Of a stretch of DNA of 64,000 nucleotides, positions 1-10,505 are shown piece by piece. A model generated the notes under the pieces. That model saw nothing but the letters and a program-made list of their open reading frames with translations. It had not been told where the DNA came from and made no database searches. The stretch comes from Zymoseptoria tritici IPO323 (lineage: Eukaryota; Ascomycota; Dothideomycetes; Mycosphaerellales; Mycosphaerellaceae), in the NCBI RefSeq assembly GCF_000219625.1, contig NC_018216.1, forward strand, positions 434,001-498,000. Direction: 5' to 3'. The translations under genes were made by a program, and so were the position numbers. Position 1 is the stretch's first letter, and each line of letters opens with the position of its first letter.

Positions 1-148
1 TTGGCGGAGATCGACGGGCCCGGTGATGAAGCGTCTCCGTGGAATGGTCGGAGAAGATGAAGTGGAAGTTGCCGAAGCTGGCATGGTGCTTGGTGAAGTT
101 TTGGAGAGCGTCGCGCTTGCCACGTTGTGCGGGCCGAGAGCGCGGCAT
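1..148 (-). CDS. Possible 5' end of a gene running off the left edge
   Basis: An open frame starts with ATG at 148 on the minus strand and stays open to the window edge (49 codons). The predicted segment contains a plausible hydrophobic/aromatic stretch (FGNFHFIFSD). I do not recognise a family, and the overlapping plus-strand frame is also open, so this is only a candidate first exon. It would be transcribed away from PEX14, whose stop lies 176 bases downstream. Confidence 0.25.
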   Translation of the reverse strand, partial: MPRSRPAQRGKRDALQNFTKHHASFGNFHFIFSDHSTETLHHRARRSPP

Positions 149-323
149 TCATCACTTTGCCCGATACCTATCTCACTCAATGTTACGACAAACTTCACAA
201 ACGATACCAGCTGTGAGCACTGATGTGAGGTTGCTGTCATCCTGAACCACATTTCATGTGCTCGTACAGAATACATACCACGAAGATGACCCAAATGCCT
301 CATCATTCCCGACTACCGCCCAT

Positions 324-1531
324 TCATGCCGCGGCCTCTGTGCTCTCGCTAACAGTCCCGCTCTCCTGTACGTTCTGTCCATTTGGCACCGCTGCCGATC
401 CCGCCTCTGCAGCTTTCGCATCTTCGCTCTTCTTCTTCGCAGCTAATTGCCAGCTCGGGATGGCGGCCTTGCCACCGAGCAGACGGCTGTATGTTGTGTT
501 GGCTCCATCGCGATTAGGCAACTCACGCGCAGCAGTTGGCGTGTTGCCAGAGTTGGGTGTTTGACTGTTGTACACTGGAGCAGTGTATGGTGAGGACTGA
601 GCGGCCGTGCCGTTTGTCTCCAGGGCACCATTCTCCGCGGACGACGGTATAGCACCAGTTCCATTTACGGTAGGAGCATCAGTGGCCGGCCTTGCGGAGG
701 AGAAAGACGGCGTAGACCTCGCCGGCGGCGCGCCACCGCCCTGCATGCGGTTCGCAACGAGCGTCTTCAAGCTCTTTACCTCCGCCACCAACTCCTTCAA
801 GCGCTCCTCGGTAGCAGCCTTCTCCTTCTCCAGCGCCTTCGGTATGCTATCCCTGATGTCTCCAATCTCCTTTGCAATTCGCTTCGATTCGAGCTCCCGA
901 TCTTCGTTCGCAGCCTTCATCCTTCCGACCACACCCTCCACCTCTCCCAACGCACTGTCTAATCTTTCTTTCCGAGCCGCCTCATTGGACTTCAACTCCT
1001 GCGTATCTGTTGCCAACTGATCGAGCAGAGCGAAGGCTTTGTCGAAGGATGCGTCAATCGAAGATTTGTCTTGCTCGATCTGGGCGGGTGTCGGCGGCGA
1101 GATGAGAGGGTAGATGTAACGCTTCGCCGTCCAGTACAGAGCATATCCTGCGCCACCAAAGACCGTCGCTGCTATGAAGTAATCACGCCAGTCCCGATGA
1201 GGAGGCTCTGGAGGCGGCTGTTGCCATTGCGGAGGGTATCCTTGTTGTGCGGGTTGGTATCCTGTGTTGTTGTACTGCTGGGGTTGTCGATATGCTACTG
1301 GTGGCTGGGAGGATGCGGGAGACTGTCCGACGCGGGCGAGAGAAGTGTCGATTTCGTCTTGAGTCAGGTTCTTGGAGCGGAGAAAGGCGATACGCTGTTC
1401 GATCGGTGCGTTTGCGACGGACGGATCCTGGAGGACTGCAAGAGATGTGTAAGATACAGGCAATAGGTGATAAGAGACGAGTCGCGATACTCACAGCTTA
1501 CAGCTCCCTCGATCAGGTCCTCTCGGACCAT
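324..1531 (-). CDS. PEX14: Peroxin 14, docking subunit of the peroxisomal import machinery
   Basis: Two exons, 1495-1531 and 324-1435. The 59-bp intron (1436-1494) starts GTGAGT and ends TTGCAG. Joining restores the classic Pex14 N-terminal domain: MVREDLIEGAVS followed by FLQDPSVANAPIEQRIAFLRSKNLT, giving 382 residues. A Gln/Pro/Tyr-rich linker and a membrane-associated hydrophobic segment follow (about residues 95-115, YFIAATVFGGAGYALYW), then a long coiled coil and a Ser/Thr/Ala-rich tail. In the family the N-terminal helical domain binds WxxxF motifs of Pex5 and the SH3 domain of Pex13 at the peroxisomal membrane. The start at 1531 is the first ATG in frame with that domain; the longer upstream frame has only a GTG. 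Confidence 0.95.
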
Positions 1532-1883
1532 CTTGGGATTGAGATTATATCTCACGAACTGTGTGACTGCTGAACACCAATACTTTCTACAAGTCGCAAT
1601 TGAGCAGTGTATCGTGAGAGTGTGAAGTGATCACCAGCATGTGAGAAGTTGGAGGTCGTCCAAGTTGTCGGCTCAAGACGCCTCGGCTTGTCGGGGCGGC
1701 AGCGACCGTCTGCCGAAAAGTCAAAGTCGATGGCAACGGCTTGGCGCGCTTTGTTTACTCGGGAAGGCGCGCCGACTTCAGCTTCATCCCACCAAAGCAC
1801 ACGACATTCAGTCTACACCATCCCGGCTTGTCGCATTGCGCTTTTGACACCAGAGATAGACAGACAACGCTTACGCGATCAAG

Positions 1884-4292
1884 ATGTCGCAAGAATCAGG
1901 ACTTTTCTCCGTGCGACGGCCGAGAGAGGTGAGCACGCAGCGACAGCACGATCAACAAGGTGGCAGAGACTGACAACACGACAGACACTCGGCGCCGTCT
2001 CTCACAATGCCTCCGCGATTCCGATGCCAGCATCTGCAATGAAGCGCTCAAATTCGACATCAGGATTTGGCGCAGGATCGCAAACGACGAATCACGCACG
2101 ATCAACCTCTGGCTCACGAATGTCACTCGCGCCTGGAAGGCCTTCACAACCAATGTTTCGATCATCATCTGGCGACAATCTTGCAGGAATGGGGTTCTCT
2201 ACTGTACAGCGACCGAGCACACAGAACATCTTTGCGAGCACAGGCGGTGGGAGGAAGAGCTTTGCGCCAGTGAGCAGCACACCCGCGAATCCGATACAAT
2301 TGCAAGAAAGCACAGCGCGAAGGAGCAGCGTATACAGTGCGCGACCATCGGCGGGGTTCGGACCACAAGGACACCAGTCTTTCTTTGCGACCGCACCTCC
2401 GATGAACGGCATACCCGCGGATCCTCGACGACTACGCGACTCCAGCACAAGGGCTGCAATGGGCCAGGAGCTTATGGAGTTCCTGACTCAACGTAACTTT
2501 GAAATGGAGATGAAGCACAGTCTGACACACAAGACAATGTCTTCGCCTACGCAAAAGGACTTCAACCTCATGTTCCAGTTTCTCTACCACAACATCGATC
2601 CATCTTACCGATTTCAGAAGAACATTGATGCGGAGGTGCCTCCATTACTCAAACAACTGCGATACCCATTCGAGAAGAACATCTCGAAGAGTCAACTTGC
2701 GGCTGTCGGAGGCAACAACTGGAGCACGTTTCTCGGACTTCTCCACTGGATGATGCAGCTGGCCAAGATGATGGAGCAGTACAGCACGGGGATGTGGGAT
2801 GATGCGTGTGCGGAGGCAGGATTCGATGTCAGTGCGGATCGGATCACATTCCAATTCTTGTCAGACGCGTACAAGGAGTGGCTATCGATCGAGGATGATG
2901 ACGACGAAGAGGAGGAGGCAAAGAGAAGGATTCAGCCGCACATCGAGGCGATGGCTGTCAAATTTGAGCAGGCGAATGCTGCAAACCTGGAACAGCTGAA
3001 GCAATTGGAGACTGAGTCGGAGGCATTGCAGAAGCAGATTGACGATCTTGGGAAGAGCGCTCCAAGATTGGCCAAATTGGACGAGACTATCAAAATTCTG
3101 GAGGAGGACCGACAGAAATTCGAACAGTACAACGCGAGCATGGACGCCAAGGTGGAGAAGTACACGCATAGGGCGTCTCTGCTGCAACAAGAGATTGAGA
3201 AATGCGAAGCAGAGATGGCGGAAGCGGAAGCGGAACGGACAGAACTGCAACGAAAAGTCGACGAGCAAGGCTTGAGCGTGCAGGACATCGACCGCATGAA
3301 CACCGAGCGAGAACGACTCATCAAGGGCGTGGAAAGTACGCAGACTCGTCTCGAAGAGGCCAGAGAACGCACATCGAAGAAGGAGGGAGAGACGGGCGCC
3401 AAGCTCGACGAACTTGAACAATGCGTACAACGGTATAATAGTCTGGGCTACCAGATCGGCGTCATCCCCTCGACTGCTCAGAACGCCGCGAAGTTCGAGT
3501 ACGAGATACGGCTGCAGCTGAACTCTGGCCCGGACTTCTCTGCATCACAACAGTTCTCCGCTTCAACCAGCGTAGCGCCCTCCTCAGATCGCCTGCTTGC
3601 AGACTCGAATACAGGCTACTCACCACAACATCTTCTCCCGACGCCGGACCTCAAAGAATGCAAACGACAACTGCAGACTTTACGAAAGACTCTATCCGAC
3701 CGAAGGAACACCGCGCTGGAAGAAGATATGGCCAAGATTGACATGCTGGACAAGACTCGTGAAGCGCTCGAAGACAAGGCAGCCGAGCTGGAGACTCTCA
3801 AGCATCGCGTAGGTGGCGCACAAGAGGCGTTCGAGAAAATGCGAGAAATTGGCGCCACACAGGCGATGGCCAGTGAGGCGCAAATCGAGAAGATGGAGAA
3901 GGAACTGGGACGGATGAGATTGGGCATTGGAGAGAGTGTGGACGTCGTCTCGGGCATGGAGATGAATGTCAATCTTGAGTACGTTCTTTCTAATTTTGAC
4001 TGCGAGTACGATTACTGACTATCGCGACAGATACGAACAAATGACCTTCCGTGCCGCCGAGCTACGAGAAGAGCTCCACACCGAGCTGGAACGGATATTG
4101 AAGTACGTTGTGGACTTCAAGATCCACATCCAGGGCACTTTGGAGAACTATGAGACTTTTGTTGCGGGAGAGGTGGAGTCGGAGTGGGAGGAGAAGGCGA
4201 TGGATGAGGCGAGGCTTGGGACTGCGCGACAAGACTACGACCATGATGGAGATGTGTTTGATGAGGATGGTGATGTGAGTATGGATGATTGA
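1884..4292 (+). CDS. NDC80: Ndc80/HEC1 kinetochore complex subunit
   Basis: Three exons: 1884-1928, 1985-3978 and 4031-4292. Introns of 56 and 52 bp begin GTGAGC and GTACGT and end ACAG; the predicted protein has 766 residues. The first exon supplies the conserved N-terminus ([10 protein letters not shown] joined to TLGAVS), which an unspliced reading misses. A basic Ser/Thr-rich tail (to about residue 170) precedes the calponin-homology microtubule-binding domain ([20 protein letters not shown] through [16 protein letters not shown]). The rest is coiled coil that would pair with Nuf2, interrupted by a Ser/Pro-rich loop near residues 540-590. In the family this subunit links kinetochores to spindle microtubules and its basic tail is an Aurora B target. 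The acidic C-terminus ends in MDD. Length fits fungal homologues. Confidence 0.96.
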
Positions 4293-5080
4293 GTATCGAG
4301 TGAGATGTTTCTGGATTCTGCGTTTTGCGTTACGAGATACCACTTGAGCGAAGGTTACCATATGACTAAATTCCGGTCAATTTCAAGGCGATCAAAGTGA
4401 TTCGACTCCTCGAGAAGGTGTCAATGCATCTCAGTTTGAGTTGCTTTTCCGGGTAACATGCTGCTATACAGGTGTATCGGTAGCTCTGGACATTCACGCA
4501 TCGAATACACTTCGAAGCTAGCCGAAGCCTAAACTCCGACAGGCCTGTGTCATCAGTAGCAGCTTCTCTCGACTTGCTGATTGCCAGACGAAAGTCCTTC
4601 CAGGAGAGTTTACCAAGTAGCGAAGATATGTGACAAGGAATTGCTCGCTATGTGCAGATCGGATACCGGGAGGCCTAAGTGACATCACTGTCATGTGCAA
4701 AACAGCCTCCGGAAGCACGGAAGACAGATTTGCCATTCACCCTTCGCAATGTTTGGAGATAGACTCTTCTTGTCGATACTGGTAGTCTATAGAGTTGGTA
4801 CAAGGAGCATGACTCCAGATCTATGCTCATAAACGCCACAGCGCAAGATGTGGTACCCGTCGGGGGAACCTAGAAGTGAAACATGCTGAAATCTGTAGCC
4901 ATGTGTCAATGGCAGATTCACCCTCCATCAGCTGCTTGAGCCTCCATATAACAAGGACGTGCTGTCCAGCGAGAGTCTTCTCCTGACGAACTTCCCTTCT
5001 TGCTCCGACATCTACTGACTTAGAACGTTCGACGCACGTTGGCTCTGCGGAAAGACCTGCCGTCAATCAGCACCTCAGCC
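4293..5080 (+). other. Intergenic, no supported gene
   Basis: Between NDC80 and the small membrane-protein candidate. Short open frames exist on both strands (for example 4518-4736 minus) but none shows a recognisable domain, good splice signals or a paralogue in the window. No RNA gene or repeat was seen. Confidence 0.5.
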
Positions 5081-5407
5081 ATGGCAATCCGTCCACCTCC
5101 CGCGGAACTCGTTGGCACCGCCATCGCTTGCTTTTTCTTACCTGCCATGGTCGACGACTTTGCCACGACAACATTCATCATCTCCCTGGTATTCAGGGCT
5201 ACAGCCAAGATCTCCGGGAAACCTCTCAAGTTACACCGCATCGTCCTCTGGCGCTTGGTCGTCTTTTTCACCAACACCGCTCTCGAGTACCTGCTCCACG
5301 ATGCGCCGCCAGGGATGATTCCCAGCGGCATGAAGATGTGGGAGTGTTTCTGGGGGACAATGGCGCTCGTATGCTTGGTACAAGGGCTCGCAGAACTCTC
5401 GGAATGA
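5081..5407 (+). CDS. Small hydrophobic (membrane) protein, unknown
   Basis: Single-exon frame of 108 codons from ATG 5081. It begins with a short polar segment (MAIRPPPAEL) followed by three or four hydrophobic stretches: GTAIACFFLPAM, TTTFIISLVFRAT, IVLWRLVVFFTNTALEYLL and MALVCLVQGLAEL. These look like transmembrane or membrane-embedded helices. No family is recognised. Minus-strand frames also cover the locus, but their composition looks less protein-like. The next gene lies 447 bp downstream on the same strand. It could be a real small membrane protein or a chance frame. Confidence 0.45.
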   Translation: MAIRPPPAELVGTAIACFFLPAMVDDFATTTFIISLVFRATAKISGKPLKLHRIVLWRLVVFFTNTALEYLLHDAPPGMIPSGMKMWECFWGTMALVCLVQGLAELSE

Positions 5408-5854
5408 GCGCATCGAGGTAAACATGACTACTGTTCGATATTGAGGATATGCGAACCGTGGCTGACGAACGCTCGGAGGGAGCTTCGGCATCCGGGCTAA
5501 GAGTCAGCCGGCTGCAGAAAGCGAGTGCTGGTGAAGTATGTGAGCTCGAGGCCGCGTAAGGGGCAAAGAAGGTTCAGGAGACAAGTTGCAGTATCGATGA
5601 ATGATGTTTCCAGAGCGTGATGCAGAATTGATGATGAGAAGAGCCCGCCAAAATTTGCGCGAGCGGATTCGCTCCTTCCAACGAGAGCGCAGCGGTTGGG
5701 TAGGCGCAGGTGGAGTTGTTGTGATTTCCTTGATGCAACAGATTCGAATCTCCGATCTTCAACGTCTTTCTTGCTTCATGTTCTCTCCATGTCACTCTCA
5801 CAATTCCGCTTCGGATCTCTTGACCTTCTCTTCACTCGCAAACATCCCGTGACG

Positions 5855-7726
5855 ATGCTGTCCTTCAAAAGCCAGTCCGGCGACAAGACAAAGACGCCGG
5901 ATTCACGTGGCTCGTCACTTCGGCGATTCAGCTCCATCGCCTCGTTCCAGACACTCAACCCATTTCACCGTCGCCGTTCAAACAACACGACCGATTCACC
6001 TTCCAGCAATGTGTCGCAGACCAGCATCACCGCTGAAGCGCATCAAACACCCAAAGCCTTCTCTTCTCCGCTGATCGAGCCTGTTCCGCCACCACCGCCA
6101 ATGTCGATGCTATCCAACGATTGGCCCGCTCGGCGTAGCAGCTATGTCTGCTTGCCAGATGATCCGATCGGTGGGATGCCGCGCAGTCGGACCTTCAGCA
6201 ATCTCCCACTACCAACCAGAGTCAAAAGGGTGTCCAACCCACTGCAATCCTCCAAGTCGAACATGCGCCTTCCCTCGATGATGCAGTCCAAGTCGCACGC
6301 TCGACTGCCCTCCTTACAACATTCGACTCGCATACCCTCGCCGGTCCAGTCTCACAGGAAATACTCGACATCCCGACTGCCAGTGGTGGACCACAGGCCA
6401 TCCGTCGACAACAGGTCTTCCGCCGACAAGAGACGCCTGCCACGCTCGGATACCATGCCGCTTCTGTACGGTCATGACAACAACAGCAGCTTTTCTCGCT
6501 CCACAGCCCTTGAGGAGAACATCTCTCTGAATCCGATACGCCCGGTTTCGACCATCGACATGACAGCGGACAACACAAACCCATATGGTGCCTCGAGTGT
6601 TACGCATCGCACCAATGACTATGGTCGTGCATGGCAGCAGACGGAAAATAGGCGCATGTCACGCCCCGGCCAGTCCCACTCTTCCTCTGATCCATTCCCG
6701 AGTTTCGAGCAGCAGACTGCTGATCTCACAGCCCTTCCGCAGAAGACTAACAGCTCTCCCATCGCATTCCGCAGCTCGCGGGATCGACCAGGCACTCCAG
6801 GTCAGTCAGTACAGCGCTGGAACTCCCAGCCCGTGCTGTCAAACACTACAAACATCAACCGCCACTCTCATGGAGAGATCAAGCAAGCTCGGCTGATGTC
6901 CGCTCGGCAAGCACCCACTCCGCCGCCACCGAAGACTCCAGTCGCAGCGCAAGTTCTGAACAGCAGCTCGAATCTTCGGTTGGTGAGCCACGCCTCTGAC
7001 CATATTCGGCACCTCTCAGAGCAGATCTCTCCAGCTCGAATGAGCCTTACGGGTCAGCTACGCTCGCGAGCCAACTCGGTCAACCCAAACGTAGCCCTCA
7101 GTACGAGTCCGGCAGCTCCAGCACCGCAGATCTTCTGCGCCGAGCCTTTTGCGTATTGGACAGGTCGATTCTCCACTCTCAACGACCGATACCGGAATGA
7201 AGAACTCCTCGAGTCAATCCCAGGCGCTGGCCCAAAGTCTCCGGAGACTCAGTCCAAGAACGACTCTGCAGCATGGCCAAGCAAGTCGAGCACAGACAAG
7301 ATGCACACCTGCGACGCGAACGCCAGACGCATGCGGCGGGCAGTCTTCCACCTCTATCAACTCTGCGGCAACCAGGAAGCGAGGGAGAGCTTCTTCAAGT
7401 GGCAGAAACAACTCGCCGCCGCTTTGGGCCTGCCTGAGCTCGGAAGACCGATTGGCGACGTGACCGGCGAGAGCAAGGTATTACAGATGACCTTGAAAGA
7501 GGAAGCGATCAGCTTTGCCGGCATCAGCGGAAGTGGAACGGACAGCACGGCCGGGTACAGCAAGGAGGGCAGCCGAAGCAGGATCTGGAGCTCCAGTGGT
7601 AGTGCTACTGGGAGCACCGGAAGTGCCGGAAAGGGCCACGGTAGTGGTCGGAAGAGCAGCTTCATGGAGAAGCTGCTGGGGAGACGGAAGAGCGGGACGC
7701 ACGGGTTGGCTGTTGGGGTGGCATGA
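5855..7726 (+). CDS. Serine/proline-rich protein of unknown function
   Basis: Uninterrupted frame of 623 residues from ATG 5855. An in-frame extension to 5696 lies in likely 5' UTR and I did not use it. The N-terminal three quarters is low-complexity, rich in Ser, Pro, Arg and Asn, with basic SRS/RR clusters typical of disordered phosphoproteins. A better-ordered C-terminal part starts near residue 430. It contains FCAEPFAYWTGRFSTLNDRYRNEELL and an Ala/Arg-rich helix (ARRMRRAVFHLYQLCGNQEARESFFKWQKQL). The end is a Gly/Ser-rich tail with a basic KKLLGRRKSG-like patch. From memory this FAYWTGRFSTLNDRYR-type segment recurs in uncharacterised ascomycete proteins, but I know no function. Confidence 0.85.
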   Translation: MLSFKSQSGDKTKTPDSRGSSLRRFSSIASFQTLNPFHRRRSNNTTDSPSSNVSQTSITAEAHQTPKAFSSPLIEPVPPPPPMSMLSNDWPARRSSYVCLPDDPIGGMPRSRTFSNLPLPTRVKRVSNPLQSSKSNMRLPSMMQSKSHARLPSLQHSTRIPSPVQSHRKYSTSRLPVVDHRPSVDNRSSADKRRLPRSDTMPLLYGHDNNSSFSRSTALEENISLNPIRPVSTIDMTADNTNPYGASSVTHRTNDYGRAWQQTENRRMSRPGQSHSSSDPFPSFEQQTADLTALPQKTNSSPIAFRSSRDRPGTPGQSVQRWNSQPVLSNTTNINRHSHGEIKQARLMSARQAPTPPPPKTPVAAQVLNSSSNLRLVSHASDHIRHLSEQISPARMSLTGQLRSRANSVNPNVALSTSPAAPAPQIFCAEPFAYWTGRFSTLNDRYRNEELLESIPGAGPKSPETQSKNDSAAWPSKSSTDKMHTCDANARRMRRAVFHLYQLCGNQEARESFFKWQKQLAAALGLPELGRPIGDVTGESKVLQMTLKEEAISFAGISGSGTDSTAGYSKEGSRSRIWSSSGSATGSTGSAGKGHGSGRKSSFMEKLLGRRKSGTHGLAVGVA

Positions 7727-8406
7727 CGGGTGAGCGCCGAGGAGTTGATGGATATGGAGTATTTTGTCTTGGTATGGACGCAAGCGATATGGCCGAAGCA
7801 CGCATGTTTCTGTAATTTGTAATGGCTGGAATGAAGGGCAAGGATGGAACAGTCGCCGGTGTCAGAGATCAGGCTGACGAGAAGAGTAGTGACAAGTGGA
7901 AGAATATGCTTGGTAGGCCGGAACAGACGAGATGGAATACTCACATGATCTAATGCCTCCCATCGCCGGTCTGCTGCTCAGGTGCGTATTCCAAGCCACT
8001 CGGGTACACGTCGTACAGAGTAATTCGAGCGGGAGCAAGGAGACACGTCGCTTCGGGCTTCGTTACCAAAAACGTCGAAAGTTCGACTGGTAGTCACCAT
8101 ATTGGCATGGTGACTTGCTGTTTTCGCGAGAGCGTGCAGCCCATTTGGACATAAGCGAGGTCACAAGCGAGAACTTCACGACCGCATCGCCCCCGCTCCA
8201 TGAAAAGGCGATGACCGACTGCCAGTTTCTGTAATAGCATGATGATTCTCGGGTTGTGCCGGTGCTTTCGAGCCGCATGTCGACTTTCCTGCTGATGTGA
8301 GGCAAGCTTCGAGAACCAGAATTGTGGGAATGGTATACTCACATTGACACAGACTACACCGCAACGCCAACGCTAAACCAACACGAAAACAACCCCATCT
8401 CCCCAT
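7727..8406 (+). other. Convergent intergenic spacer
   Basis: Lies between the 3' ends of the Ser-rich gene (plus) and TFB2 (minus), so it should hold both 3' UTRs and terminators. Overlapping short frames on the minus strand have no recognisable domains. Nothing else seen. Confidence 0.5.
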
Positions 8407-9888
8407 TCACACATTCGCACCACCACCACCATCTCGTTCCCGCCGTCTCCGCTCAGCCGCCAGTTTGAAATAACCCGCCATTTGATCCATCCTGCCCACA
8501 AAGAAACTCCGCTTCGCATCAAATCGCTGTCGCAAAACACCCAATGCCTCCGCATACTCGACCGCTTTTACATACTCCTCCCACCCGCCTACATCCCGAA
8601 TATAAAACCCCTTCCAAGTCGTCATCCTCTCCCCTTCAATCTGCCATAGTCGGATTTGGTCCACCACTGTGGGCGGTAGTATAGGCGCGGACATGATGGC
8701 TGCTTGCCGGCGGAGCACCGGGTGCGCGTGCGTGGAGAGGTAGGTGATGATTTGGTCGGAGGTGATGGACTGCGAGATGGCGGAGGCGATGGAGGATTTT
8801 GTGATTTTGGCGGTGATGAGGTTTGGGTAGCGGGTGTGGAGGGTCGAGAAGAGGGAAAGGATGGAGATTTGGAGGGGGGAGGAGGTGTAGGCGTAGAGGC
8901 GGTAGTTGGTCTCGAGGATGATGTAGCCTTTTTCGTTGGATTCTGTGGCTGCGGTTGTGGTGGTACTGGAGGTGTTGTTTGGCAGGGCGGGCGCATCGGA
9001 TGTAAGGGTTGTGGCGAGCCGTGTGGGGTAGTAGGCTGTTGCAGTGGGGGAAGAGCGGTAGATTAGGCCGAAGTCTTGCAGGTCGTCGAGCATGTGTTGT
9101 TGGGTTAGAGTGAGATTTGATGTGCTGTAAGGTATTCCGAGTTCGAGTGAGCCGAGGGTGAAGAGGAAGGAGAGGACGTCGACGGGGTCCATTTGGAGAT
9201 CCTCGCAGACTCGGAGGTAGACCACTGCGAGACTCCAGACTTGTGCATTTACTTCTTCTAGCAGGAATGTGAAGCCGGCTTGGGTGATGAGGCGTTGCTT
9301 GCCGCCGCTCTTGATTTGGACAAAGTTGCCTTGTTGTAGTAGTCGCTTCGTACCGGCAGAGATTTCCAGGTCTCCTGACAGCCCGCTGTTTGCAGATCCC
9401 ACTACGTAGTATAGTATCGCCTCCCATTGCCTCCGTGCGAAGTCATCCAGGAATTTCACATTCACATCCTCATCTTTCTCAGCACTGCAGGCCACTCCAA
9501 AGCTTCCCTTCCCAGCATCTCCCTTTCCAACCGCGCCCGTCAGCGCACATCGCAGTCCTTTTGCGAATGCCTCGCTGAGCCTGTACTGCAATCCCGCGCC
9601 TCCGCCTGCTTGTTCTTCCACCAGTACTTTCAGCCGCACCAGTACGCTCACACTTCTTTCTCTTTCCTGACTGCTCTGCACATCTGATTTGAACCATGCT
9701 TCGAGATCGGCGGCGCGCATTGGTCCTGGGAGGTACAGCATGGACATGACCACGGTTTTCGCAAGATGAGGCAGCATGCGGCGGAAAACGGCAAGGGCTG
9801 TGGACGGCTGAGCGTAGAGCTTGGCGAAAGTGAGGCCAGGGAGGGACTCCAGGTAGTCGAGCGCGGTGGTGGCGGACGGAGACGACAT
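8407..9888 (-). CDS. TFB2: TFIIH core subunit Tfb2 (p52/GTF2H4)
   Basis: Intronless; 493 residues from the ATG at 9888 (MSSPSATTALDYLESLPG). An in-frame ATG at 9954 would add 22 Ser/Pro-rich residues, but the 9888 start aligns better with the family's short N-terminus. Family landmarks in order: LESLPGLTFAKLY near the start, RMLPHLAKTVVMSMLYLP, the RQWEAILYYVVGS region, QAGFTFLLEEVNAQVW, the central FLFTLGSLELG, and the C-terminal ETNYRLYAYTSSPLQISILSLFS plus QIRLWQIEGERM segment that binds Tfb5. In the family Tfb2 anchors and stimulates the Ssl2/XPB helicase in transcription initiation and nucleotide-excision repair. The Thr/Ser-rich insert before ETNYR is longer than usual. Confidence 0.95.
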   Translation of the reverse strand: MSSPSATTALDYLESLPGLTFAKLYAQPSTALAVFRRMLPHLAKTVVMSMLYLPGPMRAADLEAWFKSDVQSSQERERSVSVLVRLKVLVEEQAGGGAGLQYRLSEAFAKGLRCALTGAVGKGDAGKGSFGVACSAEKDEDVNVKFLDDFARRQWEAILYYVVGSANSGLSGDLEISAGTKRLLQQGNFVQIKSGGKQRLITQAGFTFLLEEVNAQVWSLAVVYLRVCEDLQMDPVDVLSFLFTLGSLELGIPYSTSNLTLTQQHMLDDLQDFGLIYRSSPTATAYYPTRLATTLTSDAPALPNNTSSTTTTAATESNEKGYIILETNYRLYAYTSSPLQISILSLFSTLHTRYPNLITAKITKSSIASAISQSITSDQIITYLSTHAHPVLRRQAAIMSAPILPPTVVDQIRLWQIEGERMTTWKGFYIRDVGGWEEYVKAVEYAEALGVLRQRFDAKRSFFVGRMDQMAGYFKLAAERRRRERDGGGGANV

Positions 9889-9954
9889 TGTGGGGGAGTT
9901 TGGGGAGGATGGCGAGGAGAGGGTTTGAGGGAGAGAGGACGGCAGTCTCTGCAC

Positions 9955-10505
9955 CTTTATGTCCTGGCTCGGAGGGTAATGAGTCAGCTGGGCACCTCGA
10001 CTTTCAGTCAGGCCGACGGTCGAAGTGATGCAGGCGCCGCCACGAGCCGTGAGAAGTGATGTTGGTCGTAGCCATGGTCGTTGTTGAAGTTAAAAGTGAT
10101 ATGGAGCTGCCGATGTGAGGTGACCCTGGCCGAAGTTTTGCCGGTGAGACTTGGTACACCTTTTCAAGTCCACCACCCTCTCTCTTCTTCATTAACACCA
10201 CTTAGGCGTTTGCCGGGCAAGTTCGCGCTTCAACGAAGTCCGTCAGCAAGAGTGTGTATCGCTTCAGCAGCGCCTCACTCTGGAGATCGAACTCTATCTC
10301 ACGAGCCTGTCAACCACAGATCTTGATATTCATCGATCTTGCCCATTCAATTTCGTTCACCCATTGACGGTTTGCAGTGCGACCCTTCTCGCCCACGCCG
10401 TGCGACTACATTGCGTTGACATACCATCAACGTGCAGAGTACACGTGACCCTATAACAGAGAGTCAAATCTGTCGTCTGCTTTTCTCGTACATGCGAGAC
10501 AGAAG
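9955..10505 (+). other. Divergent promoter region
   Basis: Separates TFB2 (minus) from the F-box-like gene (plus) and so probably carries both promoters. Pyrimidine-rich tracts (CCACCCTCTCTCTTCTTC near 10170-10190) precede the plus-strand gene. No TATA box stands out and no RNA gene was seen. Confidence 0.45.

Noticed and set aside
8622..9427. Long Pro/Arg/His-rich minus-strand frames overlapping TFB2
   Set aside because: They are shadow frames of the TFB2 coding sequence with biased composition and no domain.
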